Of a stretch of DNA of 64,000 nt, positions 33,650 through 45,369 are shown piece after piece (the stretch's first letter is position 1; every line of letters begins with the position of its first letter). The notes beneath the pieces are model-generated. The model was not told where the DNA came from. It ran no database searches and saw only the letters and a program-made list of their open reading frames with translations. Made by a program: the position numbers and the translations under genes. Source of the DNA: Margaritifera margaritifera (taxonomy: Eukaryota > Mollusca > Bivalvia > Unionida > Margaritiferidae). The stretch lies in the NCBI GenBank assembly GCA_029931535.1, contig JAQPZY010001301.1, positions 868,001-932,000 of the forward strand, written 5' to 3'.

Positions 33650-36600
33650 GATTCTAAAATTTGAAAGCATTGTTGTACTTCAACCCAATCTCAACAATCA
33701 CAATAATACACAATTTCCAAAGAAACAAACAAAGAAACAAAAATCTGTAAACAATCTGGTAATTATCTCAAAATATTATCCTATATCTATTCATTTTGAG
33801 GGGTGGGGTGGAGGGGGATATAATATTAATTTGTGTTATGTTTTATTTAATTGGGGGTGGGGTGATGTATGGAGTTGCTCTTCTGTAAATTATTTTACTG
33901 GCTTCACAAGATTGACCTTTGAAATCTTTAACGATACAAAAATGTATTAGTATTAAGATATTGAAGCTTTTTTTTTATAGAAATAAAACACATCCAAATA
34001 CATTGAAAAGAATAACGAGTTTCTGTGTTTTGAAAAAAGATAAAGAGTTTCATTTGTACCAAGAAAGCATGACACACCGTTATTTTCCTGTTCGCACCTG
34101 CTTAAGTTAAAGGTTTCTTGAGCTCTTCGCATCTTCTGAAAAATGTACCGAAGAGGAAGCAAATTTTGTAGCAGGAACTAAACCCAAAATATAAATTTCG
34201 TCTAAAAATGTGATAATTAGTTCCATATAGGTTCTAGCTGATTTCAAAACTAAACGACAGAACAACCTTATGGCTGCTTTTTTCATGTGTATTTTCCAGA
34301 ATACTTCTGAAAGTTTGAAAGTGTAAGGAATACAGTTGTTAGCAATCCAAACGACGTAACTTTGGATATACTCTCTTCTTGGCAAGTTGTGAGCTTGAGT
34401 TAATTCACTTAGCTCGAGTGGTTTACAGTTCTTTCCCAGGGTAATGACAAATATGGCTCTGCCTTCAGAAGAAACGAGTAAAAGTCAAACACAAACATAT
34501 TAGACCTTGATGACTGAGATTTAAATCTTGACAAAATACCCGTTGCTGTGTATTCCCCTAGGTCTATGAAAAAACGTAAAGACAGCATACCTGACCTAAA
34601 TTTTACAAATCAGTTCTTGTTGTGGAGAACTAAAGCAATGCTGGTAAAGGAATACCGGAGTACTGGACATACCGGCTTCCTCTTATGAGCTTATAAGGTT
34701 GTGTATATCCTGCCCCTTATTGGAATGCCAGTTCACTGAAGGTAAAACTGCATTTCATCATGATTACAGTCCAAAACTTAATATTGGCATACATTTTAAT
34801 GTTGGCCACGAGAGCTAAATGGGTTGGGTTAATGCTTCAGTCCTCATAAGTGTACAGATGTCTACGGTATACCTCGACTGTGTCCTTTCCGTGTGAAATA
34901 CAGGACATAACTCCTCCTAATTAAAGCTGGAGGAGGAGACAGAATCAAAGCGGTCATAAAGGTAACGAATTTTATGATCGGCCTTCTATCTCCATCTCCA
35001 TCCCCATCACGATCACCAGATCAGTTTTGCTTGTCATCGAGTCTGCTCGTGGCGTATATCATTCTGATTAAATTCTCTGTATTGTTTAAGACACAACATG
35101 TTCCTGTCTGAGCTTTATGTCAGTTTCTTCTTCAAATTATACTGAAACTCACTGGATTGACTCATGCACTTATGAAGTTGTTATATTACTATTTTAAAGA
35201 AAACTTAAACACCGCTAATGGAACAACTTACTCAATGCAATGTTCTGTGCCTTAGCTGTGACGAAGCTTTCAGAAGACTACATAAAATGTTCTTAATATC
35301 AATAAATATGATGATTACGTCTATTCCTGCTCATTGCCTTTTTCATAGGTGCTGGAAAATATTAAGGATAGTTTCTGTCTTGCATAAAAGCATACGCACT
35401 AACATAAAAGGAAATATTTTGCAAAGAAATTACTTGTCTTCCGATTGAGCAAAGCATTATGGGTACAGAATAATTCTTCACTTGAAAGTTATGTGTGTCG
35501 ATTCAATAATGAGTTTTTCCATCTTATTTTCTTTAAATTGTGCAAAATGTTTACATTGGAAGAATTTCGTATCGTGAAATAGAAATTTGATTATTATCAT
35601 TTTAGCAGCATAAAACTTAAAGAACACATTCCTCTTCACTTCCATAAAAAGTACTGAGATTTTTACTACATCAATTCTTTCAAAAACGTCAATAAATCAA
35701 TAAAGGTACAAATTCAAGTTCATTTTTTTGTTGTTGATTTATTCCAGAGTTCCTAATATGTTTTCAGAACATACTCAAAGTTTTGTTTTACCTTGACTTG
35801 CGTGACATATACGAGGTGTTTTGAGACTAAACGTCAAATTGTAACATACACTTAATTATCATAAATATAACCTCACGTACTGTGCAATATTTGACTCGAA
35901 TTTGATACCCCATCAATCCACATAGTATGAACTATAGACATGACTTCAGCTTTCGTTTTAAATTTGACTCCGGCTTCACCGGTAATTATAGGTTAGATAA
36001 CTTCGATACAGTATTAGTCAGCAAGCAGGCGGCTTTAAACAAATCATCACTGGGTGCAAATTCTTCTTAGATCATGTTACTATTACTGATTGATAAATCA
36101 TGACTTAATATGTATCAACATGACAGTTATTTCTTTTTTAACAAAATGCTTTTAAGATTTTCTGAACATGTTTAGAGAGCATCTAGCTAAACCATGTAGT
36201 TGTGATTGGATCTAGCAAGGACACACACCAAGTCAACGTGAATGAGGTATTTATTCATGATATACAAGTTAATGAATATGTAATTTCTGACACGCTAGCT
36301 CACAACATTATTTCAATATTACAAAAACTAATTAAACAGCAGGACTGAAAAGCTTAACCTACGCATGCACACAAATGCTTTGATTATAATGGCGTGGTGA
36401 ATCCTATTATTATAAAATACCCTTTCCACACCTTAACTGGTAATTATATCTATTTCACACCATTTCAATGAAATATTATTGTCCACAAATACATAAATAT
36501 ACTTGAACGAATGCTGGTATAAATCATCGACAGGTATGAGTAAATGAATCAGTAGTTTGTCGACAGATATGATAAATGCACATATAGTTCATCAACAGAT

Positions 36601-36700
36601 ATGAGAGAATGCACATACAGTTCAATAACAAATATAATCAATGCATAGTTCATCAATAGGTATGATGTTGCATAAGACTGGCATTCATATACCGGCATGG
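33650..36700. other. Intron, no feature seen
   Basis: AT-rich intronic DNA after exon 4. Short frames only, none with family motifs. Confidence 0.5.
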
Positions 36701-36717
36701 ACTTTTAGGTAACACAA

Positions 36718-36918
36718 TTAAATATACAGCTCATTAACAAATATGATGATGCTATTCCATGTCATCCGCACATGAGTGATCCCAATCCAAAACTCACGAT
36801 GAATATCTGAGGAGTTATTCCATGTATTTAATCCTCCTGGCTTGCTGAAGGATTCATCAGGGATCTCGCTACATTGCAGACACTTGTAGAGAACCTTTGC
36901 CCCCTCACGCGGTGTCGA
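36718..36918 (-). pseudogene. Unassigned minus-strand frame with a CxxC segment
   Basis: Open for 66 codons after a stop. Contains VLYKCLQCSEIPDESFSKPG then GLNTWNNSSDIHREFWIGIT. 'Y-K-C-x-x-C-...-F-S-x-x-x-x-L' recalls the first half of a C2H2 zinc finger, but the two His are not in place. No family is assigned. It directly follows, in another frame, the short C-terminal-exon-like frame at 36905-36996. Confidence 0.25.
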
Positions 36919-36996
36919 CTAAGATCATTCGTTCTCCAACGTCAACAATAGTTGGATTAAACAACTCTACGGAAATCAACGACTTCCCCGGAAGAG
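36905..36996 (-). pseudogene. Minus-strand exon-like piece ending in a stop
   Basis: After an acceptor-like TTCTATTTTTAG (complement of 36997-37008), a phase-1 frame reads ALPGKSLISVELFNPTIVDV then GERMILVDTA and TGA (36907-36905). The segment VGERMILVDTA resembles VGDRVVLFVDS of exon 6. It could be a relic of a CUB exon in opposite orientation, but the incoming phase (1) differs from that of exons 3 and 6 (2). Linker regions of gypsy-type Pol have similar 'NPT' text, so a retroelement origin is also possible. Confidence 0.3.
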
Positions 36997-37532
36997 CTAA
37001 AAATAGAACAAATGTACCCTGTAATACATGAGTCACACCTCAAAACGTGTTTAAGTACGAACTAATTAATGTATATTATGCATGCGTGCACATGAACTGA
37101 CCTGGATACACATTAGACTGTTCTCCTGTAAGAAGCTTGTATGAAATTATAAATAACCATATACTTACATTAATCTGCCTAAGAAAAGAATACTCGTCAT
37201 GGACTATACAAAGGTCGAACGCTCCTAATAGTTTACTATATACATTATATAATTGAATTAAACTTGTCTATTCAGATGCAAATATGTCTAACCTAAAACA
37301 GTCTACATTATATCCAATAGCAAGGCGTCATGCGACATTGCTCTGACTTTCTAGAAATGTAGAATACATTCCGAAACATTCAATGTATTAAACAATTGTA
37401 TCACATACAGAGGAAAGCAAAGAAAAACGTCTAGCACATTTACGTACCTTTACAGCTGAAGATTGGTTCCGTAAAATGGACTGTTCCAAGACAAGGCTCC
37501 TATGCATTGTAATGATATACAATAAAATAGCA

Positions 37533-37613
37533 CTAAAGGTACTTGGACTTGGTCAAACCCATGGCCGGAGAATACGGGGTGAGCGGTCCACCACCGTCGG
37601 CACATTGCTCATG
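37533..37613 (-). pseudogene. Minus-strand piece with CUB-like C-x-x-GGGPL
   Basis: After TTGTGTTTTCTTACTGCAG on the minus strand, a frame reads HEQCADGGGPLTPYSPAMGL then TKSKYL and a stop. The CADGGGPL...YSP pattern resembles CNGGPL...SSP at the start of CUB domain 1 (exon 2). It enters in phase 0 instead of 1 and no clear donor follows, so at most it is a broken copy. The plus strand of the same stretch is also open (37456-37618). Confidence 0.3.
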
Positions 37614-37869
37614 CTGCAGTAAGAAAACACAATTCGCAGATGCCAAGACTAAAATGGTACACTATGGGTAACACTGTATACAGTAACAGAACATAATTTA
37701 TACCTATGATCAGATACAATAAAAACGTATTTTAGTGCACACAATTCCTTTACATAGACCTGTTATATAGTCCAGTAAAATACAAAAGAACTTGTGAAGT
37801 TTAATGAAGATAAGAAATCCAGGTGCGAAGCAATGTAAATTCATTTAAATATTTCAGGAGAAAGTTACC

Positions 37870-38170
37870 TTGGTCTCTCAAGTCTTTTACACAAGCAAAC
37901 TAATTGTGAATTTTAGTGAAGGGATAGGCACTGGAAGTCAAGAAATCATTTGAACGTGTACTTCAGCCTCGTTCATAAAGAGCTTGACCTTTTGATTTTA
38001 GACCATGAACTAGAGAAAAGTCTTTGTTCCTACATGGACATCATAGCCCTAATGGCTGGTGAACTCATATTCATTGGAACTTGAGGCACCAAACAGAACT
38101 TAGTATGCAGGTCAGGTCATAGGGACCTTGACCTTTAACACTATGATCTAAACATCATCATTCTTTTTAT
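37870..38170. repeat. Degenerate ~147-bp repeat, two units
   Basis: AGAGCTTGACCTTTTGATTTTAGACCATGA (37980-38009) is echoed by GGACCTTGACCTTTAACACT followed by ATGATCTAAACATCA from 38126, about 147 bases on. 'GACCTTGACCTTTGACC' repeats of this kind are common in bivalve DNA (recalled). Confidence 0.5.
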
Positions 38171-38852
38171 GTATTTTGAAATGTAGTAAAGGTACATATA
38201 GCAGAATATATTTTACTGATTGAAGATAAATGATTGGACGAAGACTGGCAAACAGAGCTATAACATCATATCGCCCCGCCATGCACAACTGAAAGAAAAC
38301 AGCAAAAGTTCTTTTTTTTTTGTTCTCTTTTGTTATTGCTGTTTTGCTTTTTTCTTAAGTTTATGAGGTTACTTTGTTTGAAACTTAAACGTTTTCAAAC
38401 AATTTGATTTGTTTACACCATCATTAATGGTACTAAAATTGAATTTATATCATTGACAAGGTAGCTTGATCGTTGACTTTGACTTGTGCCTGTCTTCTTA
38501 CTGAGAACTAAGGGCAACACTGTTATTTGAAACTATCGTGGTCTTGGCTTTAAAATGATACATGTTGCAACTTTCTTTACGTAACATTCCCACAGAAAGC
38601 AAAGTTTCCTCACTAAATTCTTTCAAAAGTAAATATATAACAACTGGCCCCAGACTATTTCCTTGCTTCGTAATCTTGCAGTTGATGTCACAACATCTGA
38701 AGCGTTTACAGCCAGCCATACGAGTAAGCAGTCACTCAACAGATCTGCCTCATTCACTAAATATTTAAGTCCGCTTATCTACGCTCGGTAAGTTTCCATA
38801 TTGCAACTTTCATGCATCTTCAACTTCCTTTCTTATTTACCTCTTTATCGAT

Positions 38853-38853
<1 letters not shown>

Positions 38854-38942
<89 letters not shown>

Positions 38943-38978
38943 GTCTGTCTGTCTGTCTGTCGATCTATCTATCTATCT
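38854..38978. repeat. (CTAT)n array with a (CTGT)n block
   Basis: CTAT units, then five CTGT units (38941-38960), a CGAT step, and CTAT again. Confidence 0.95.
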
Positions 38979-39026
38979 CTTGATCATTTGAAGTACTCTC
39001 TATTTTCCGAAGAGCTTACTGGATTC

Positions 39027-39135
<109 letters not shown>

Positions 39136-39329
39136 TATGGTCTAATATTGGAATATAAAGCAGAAACAGTTAAATATATCAAAATTATCGAGTATTTCAT
39201 ATCATAAAAATAATACATATGTTCCTTTGTGAAATCAGGTATGATTCTGACAGTGTCATAAGTCAAGCTCTGAAATTGTAGCATCACGCACCAATTCGTG
39301 TAACATATTCGATGTCAACCCTATCCCAC

Positions 39330-39330
<1 letters not shown>

Positions 39331-39370
<40 letters not shown>

Positions 39371-39380
39371 TCTCTCTCTC
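39331..39380. repeat. (CT)n tract
   Basis: About 50 bases of interrupted CT. Confidence 0.95.
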
Positions 39381-39810
39381 GTGTGCTGATTTTTTATTTG
39401 TACTGTGAAAGATGATCACTGACGCGTTGCCGATTAAAATATGTTTGAACACTGAAATAAAAGAACTGATTTATATACAGGTGATAAGAGTCCAATGCAA
39501 CCATTAAAAACCAGTATAGAACGCACCAACACTCATAGAGGAATCTGTATAGATAAAGGAAATAACGTTTATCTCCTCTTTGTGTAAAGTATACAAGCTC
39601 CTTGCACAGATTATGTTGAGATTGGGAACCTTTAACTCTCAAGAAATTGTCTCTTTTATTAGAAGTATTTCATAATTTTGACACATTTGTATCATAAAAC
39701 TAAATCAATGAGATTTAAATGAACAACGAATTGTCAATATCATACAACGATAAAATGAATGGTTCGATTACACTTGTAAATTCCATCATTCCTGCTTCTA
39801 GTCCAATCCG

Positions 39811-39878
<68 letters not shown>
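39811..39878. repeat. (TA)n microsatellite
   Basis: About 33 TA units with one TG step. Confidence 0.95.
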
Positions 39879-39879
<1 letters not shown>

Positions 39880-40409
39880 TTTTCTTCAAATCAATCAATA
39901 TATCTCCTATTTGTTATTTAAAAGACTAGTATGTATATAGTTTGTGAATCCCATATGTAACTAAATGGAAGTGTTTTAATTTAGGCATAATCTGTGTCAA
40001 TTTTCCTTTGGACTTGGGTAGATAGGTAAAAAATCATCACCTGCGAATGAGTGATAAAGCTAAACTCTGCTCGAATACGATTTTGTACTATTGTTTCTGC
40101 GATTATGTTTATTTTTATTTGATGAACAAGTATATATGACCAGTTTGGTCTTTTTTCCCCGAGCGCAGCGTCGAACTTCTCTAAATAGTCCCTTCGTTAT
40201 AAGCCTTACATTAATATCGTTTTTTAATTATATAAGTTCCCCTTTCCAAGAGAAACTAAGCCTGTCATCCACGCCAGTACTTAGAAAAATTTATATCAGC
40301 TATTACAGATTAATCCTGCTTCATCTTCACACACTTTTGTATGTTTATGTTATTGCGCTGTGTTTCAGTCATTGGGTTTATCTTGAGATAACGTTCTTTT
40401 TACCTGCAT

Positions 40410-40471
40410 TCGCTTTCAGTTTCAAAAATAGTTTTTGTCTTCGCTTTCAGTTTCAAGACTAGTTTTTGTCT
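40410..40471. repeat. 31-bp tandem duplication
   Basis: Two copies (40410-40440, 40441-40471) of TCGCTTTCAGTTTCAA..TAGTTTTTGTCT differing at three positions (AAAAT against GACT in the middle). Confidence 0.9.
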
Positions 40472-41225
40472 CTGAAATGCACCAGCACTATTTTTTGTAA
40501 TAGAACCGAAATAACCGCTGCACAAGTTTGTATGCTCTAGAGTTACAGGGAAATATATTAGTACTTTAATTCTTCCCCTGTTTGAATCTTTTAAATATCA
40601 GACAGGGAACAGACGATTAGTTATCTTAAGCGAACACTAATCAGCACTTACTATTTTCAAGTAGGTAAAGCTTCGCCCCGTTGCTTCTTTGTTCGTATAA
40701 TTTTCTCACTGCAATTTCATCTCAGCTGAAACAACTTAACATTGATCAATAATTAGTACTTGTATTATATTATATTAGTATTAGTACTAGTATATATTTT
40801 GAGAATTGTAAAATTTATTACTACTGCACATTGTTTCGCGAAATAAATTAATTAATTAATATATCAAGAAATTTCAATTCCAGCACACACACACACAATA
40901 TATATATCCTCAAATTATTATACAAAGTCAGATTGCGAAAACAATTAGTGACCCGAACACAAAATTATAATGTTTTTATTTTTACACTTGCTAAATAATG
41001 GCAACAACAAAAAACTGCGAGAAAAATATATCTCTTAGTTTCTTCATTATGATATTATAAGTTACTTCATCCTCTGACAGTTAGTTACCACCCCAGTTAA
41101 GGATATGCAAATTTACAAACACCATCAACAGAATTTGCGGATAGACAGGATATGCTTTATACATAAATAGAGAATATATGAAAGTAGCAGTTAGAAAGTA
41201 TGGGGAAGTGGTAGGGTGTAATACA

Positions 41226-41292
<67 letters not shown>
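41226..41292. repeat. (AC)n followed by (AT)n
   Basis: About 22 AC units to 41270, then 11 AT units. Confidence 0.95.
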
Positions 41293-41492
41293 TGTGGACT
41301 ACATCACAGCTGCAAAAAATAAGGTATTACACACGTACAATCATAACATAATATTTGGTTTGCGTGCGCTACGTACGAATATACATAAATATTGACGGAA
41401 TACACAAGCCCGTAAAATAGTGAAGTAGTTGTATACATATAATACTGACATACAACAAAACGTGAAATATTACATTTCACTTTTTAAAAAAA

Positions 41493-41493
<1 letters not shown>

Positions 41494-41532
<39 letters not shown>
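41494..41532. repeat. (TA)n microsatellite
   Basis: About 19 TA units. Confidence 0.95.
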
Positions 41533-41534
<2 letters not shown>

Positions 41535-42368
41535 TTCTTAGACAAATAAATCAAAATGAACACTTCGATACTTGATCTGCTGAGACAAAGAAAGAGAAAA
41601 GAGTAAAAAAGATACCAGCTCCTTTTTACGTACTGCACCTTGAAAAGAAGTAAGGAAGAAGAATAAACAAAATTTAAACAAAACTGTAAAAGACTCAGAA
41701 ATTAATTTTTTAATTCGATGAATGAGCCAGATTTTTCGCCGGCAACAATCCAGATTTGTGTGAATTTGTCAGTGACATTGAACCTTATTTTAAGAAGATT
41801 ACCGGACTAAAATTGAACGATTTGATTCATTGAAAGTCCAATTAGAGATAACGGTCAGTCTTAGAAGAGATATATGCAAGAAAGTGTCAAAGATGAGTAT
41901 ATACAATATTACAACAGAACAGGATATATTAAAATATTCAAGTGATAATGTCATGGCACGTTTACCTGACATTTTACTTCTAACATACGGACAGAAAATA
42001 GAGAACTAATACAAGATGGATGCTTGATAGAACTGGATATATAACATTCCTTATACATAGGTATCAACCGCTTGAAGGCAATTCGTCTGTTGGCCTGTCT
42101 GAGTGGATTGATAACACAACAAACTTGTATAAACGTAACCGATAAAGGTTATAAATGTTTACTTCTATACTATGGAATTAATTTTTATATACTCTCAAAA
42201 ACGATCCCAGATACGTTCAAACTACACTGGGAAATGTTAAAATGAGTTTGATATATCTGTAAAATGTTTATGAAATAGTTGAACCATCTTACATCACACC
42301 GGTTAGAATAACTAAAATAGCGAGAAGGAAGTGTTGACATGTTGTATCCATATTACAGTATGGATTAT

Positions 42369-42371
<3 letters not shown>

Positions 42372-42443
<72 letters not shown>
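42372..42443. repeat. (TA)n microsatellite
   Basis: About 36 TA units. Confidence 0.95.
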
Positions 42444-42446
<3 letters not shown>

Positions 42447-44016
42447 CTGAGGAAGGCTCAATAGTAAAGTTGAAAAAAATATTAGCATCACTTAAACGTT
42501 CCGTATAATATTTATTGCGTTTCGAAAGCATCATTGTACCACATGCTGAAAATTTCAATCAGCAATCATGCCGTATACAATGTGTACACAAAACATGTGA
42601 CAAAGCACATGCAGTTGAAATGTTTGATGGAAAAAAGACACATTTATCCAAAATCCATCCAAGAATAGCCTTGAACGACTTAACGAAACAGATATACCAC
42701 CAGTAAGAACCTTTTACCCATCACTGAATGATTCAAAGAGTTTTTAAAAAATTAAAATTATTAACATGTACATGATGTCCTGGAACATCGTAACCTTTAA
42801 ACATTTGGGGATATTTATAACTATTTCGTAAAGAAAGATGGGAAATTGATTAACAAATTAGACAGGTATAATTAAATCTCTTGCACATATCAGACGACTA
42901 TAATCATGTTTGCAGTTTAGAAGTGGATTTAGAGATTACATTGTTTTTTTCCTTACAATTTCAATGACTACCCATTAACTTCAGAAAAACTAATTCCAGA
43001 CAAAAGTAAATTATCTCCCTTGCAAAAGAAATTGATACATGAATACAAAGGTAAAAAAGCAAAAGTGTTTTGCACATTGACAATTAAGGAGAAATTTTTT
43101 ATTCAATGCACAAACTAAAAGCTTTGCTTTCATTTTGGTTTAAAACTGAAATATAATCAACAAAGTAGTCTTGTTTGATCAACATCTTTTGTTAAAACCC
43201 TACGTCGAACAGAGTACAAACTTGAGACGGTAAGCATAACATGCTTTGGGAGATTTTTTTCAAAATTGATGTATTACAAGGTTGTTTTGTTAAAGAGTGG
43301 AATATTGTTTCGCTTGTCAGAAAGATCATATGCATGGAGGACAATTATTGAAGATAAAGTATTGTTTGTTTGAAAAACCCGAAAATCAAATTAAAAAGAA
43401 GTAAATAATTTTTTTTAAAAACAATTACAATGGATTTATTATATTAGAGTCAAGCAGTTGGTTGAAGTGTGAATTTTGTTATAACGTGTCCAAAAAAACC
43501 AAAACTAATATAGTTATATAATTTGACTATTCATGACTCATAATAATTCGTTATGCATTCATTTTAAATGAAAAAACTCTGAGAGTTACATGAACGATAT
43601 AGCATGATGTTTTAAGACACAAGAGATTGTCCAGAGAAGAACATATTTTGTTTGGCTCACATGAATAAGAACGTTCCTGGACTTTTCAAGGATGAGTTAA
43701 TTGTATCCCAATCAGAGAGTTTTGTCGGTTAAGGTATAATCATTATTCATTCATGATTGATCATGGAGAAGACGTTTTGTAAAGGAATCGAATAATGTGC
43801 AATAAAAACAGAAATGTACAAATATTGCTTATTTTTTTAACACGAAATATTATCAGGAAATAAACTTACTCAAATTACACATCCATGAGCTCATGACATC
43901 AAAATGAATAGTATTAATGTCTGTGTATGCCAGCAGTGGTTCTTCGGTTGACAACATAATTACATAACCTTACAAACACGTAAGTACTCCTTAGTCATGC
44001 AGAGAGCGAAGCCAAG

Positions 44017-44019
<3 letters not shown>

Positions 44020-44101
<82 letters not shown>
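44020..44101. repeat. (TA)n microsatellite
   Basis: About 40 uninterrupted TA units. Confidence 0.95.
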
Positions 44102-45316
44102 CTTGGCCTTGTTGGATTTCATCATTCAAATCATTGTATAATTGTTCTAGTTGCGATAGTAAAGTATTAGTTTCTTCCAGAGATTTCTTTATTTGTTTTA
44201 TGTCAGTCCATAAAGTATATATATTCTGCTAAAGTGATTGTAAGTATTGTTGAATATTAGGCTCTATCATTTGAGCGTCTGCTCTATCGTTTATGATTGG
44301 CACTGTTTTTCCGGTACCATATATGGTTTTGATCTCTGTGTGGACAAATCGCATGCATCTACAATCTTGTCAATCTGATTCTGTAGATCTGAGATCCTGT
44401 TTGAACTGTCAGAAGGATTCTATTTAATAGCTGGTAATGTGTTGCCAATGTGTTTTCTCCCTGTCTTAAAGGTCAGATTTTGTCAGAGTTTAGAAAAGTA
44501 AAATTTGCAATATTATGCCATTACAAGTATCTTTTTAAACACATTCAATGTGTCATTTGGTTCTGTAATCGTCAATTAGTAGTTCTTTTAGAACTTTAAA
44601 TAGCGGCCGTCTATGCCGCGAGGAATACTCAACTGAGTTTGAAGAAAGATAGACCAGTTGAGCCACTGTTCTTAGTGTGACGTCACCGGTATAGCTCCTC
44701 GTTCAGAAACTATCAGTGCTTTTCTCAACGGGTAATACGGTCTTTTTATTTCAGCTTCGTTTCAGAATATCAGTTGTCGAAAGAATATTTCAAGTTTTCA
44801 TACTTTCAAATGCTGGCACTCATTTCGCCCTTACCCTTTACTTTTCTTATATATATATATATAGATAAATAAATAGATAGAAAAAGAGAGGGAGATATAT
44901 AGATAGAAGTAAGGAACAGTTTATTTGTCGTTTAGATTTAATTAGCTTATTCTTGGCAGTTTACTATCAATTGAATGTTTCAAGTTAGATTATACCAACA
45001 CTCATTAAGTCTTTTTACCATTTTTTTGTAATGTATACAAAAATACCCCAACAACATGCATACTGATAAAACAAACACCAGATTAAATTAATTGAAGATT
45101 TATTTTGTTGTCTCAAGACCGCTAATTAGCGGAGATTAGTGGCTTGTTAGCTATGTTGAAAGTTTGTTGAGTGCACCCGAGGGTGACATTCTAAGAATAT
45201 AATTGCTTTATTACTCTGTGCAAAAAAACAACACAAAACCCTTATTCAGAAGTAACATCCGTAATTCCTATAATTAACACCTAATAACTGTGTTTTACTT
45301 TCTTCCTTTATTATAG

Positions 45317-45365
45317 TTAAAATGTCCATTTGCGAAACTCAGTGTCATTTTGCGAATGAAAATGA
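45317..45365 (+). CDS. Exon 5 (candidate): short linker opening the second CUB-like domain
   Basis: A 49-base segment with a strong acceptor (TTTTACTTTCTTCCTTTATTATAG) and a GTAAGA donor at 45366. It enters in phase 1 and leaves in phase 2, exactly what is needed between exon 4 (leaves phase 1) and exon 6 (enters phase 2). It reads VKMSICETQCHFANEN, with two cysteines in the place where a CUB domain has its first Cys. It is much shorter than exon 2, its expected counterpart (103 bases), and lacks the C-x-GG motif. A micro-exon this size can arise by chance, so the call rests on splice signals and phase only. A rival with the same phases lies at 37456-37618. Confidence 0.38.
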
Positions 45366-45369
45366 GTAA

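Larger units (their letters stand above)
40475..45310. other. Intron with microsatellites only
   Basis: TA and AC arrays as listed; otherwise nothing recognised. Confidence 0.5.

Noticed and set aside
37456..37618. Plus-strand candidate exon with phases 1 to 2 (AEDWFRKMDCSK...)
   Set aside because: It would also repair the phase between exons 4 and 6 and has acceptable splice sites, but its text shows no CUB pattern and the splice signals are weaker than at 45317-45365.
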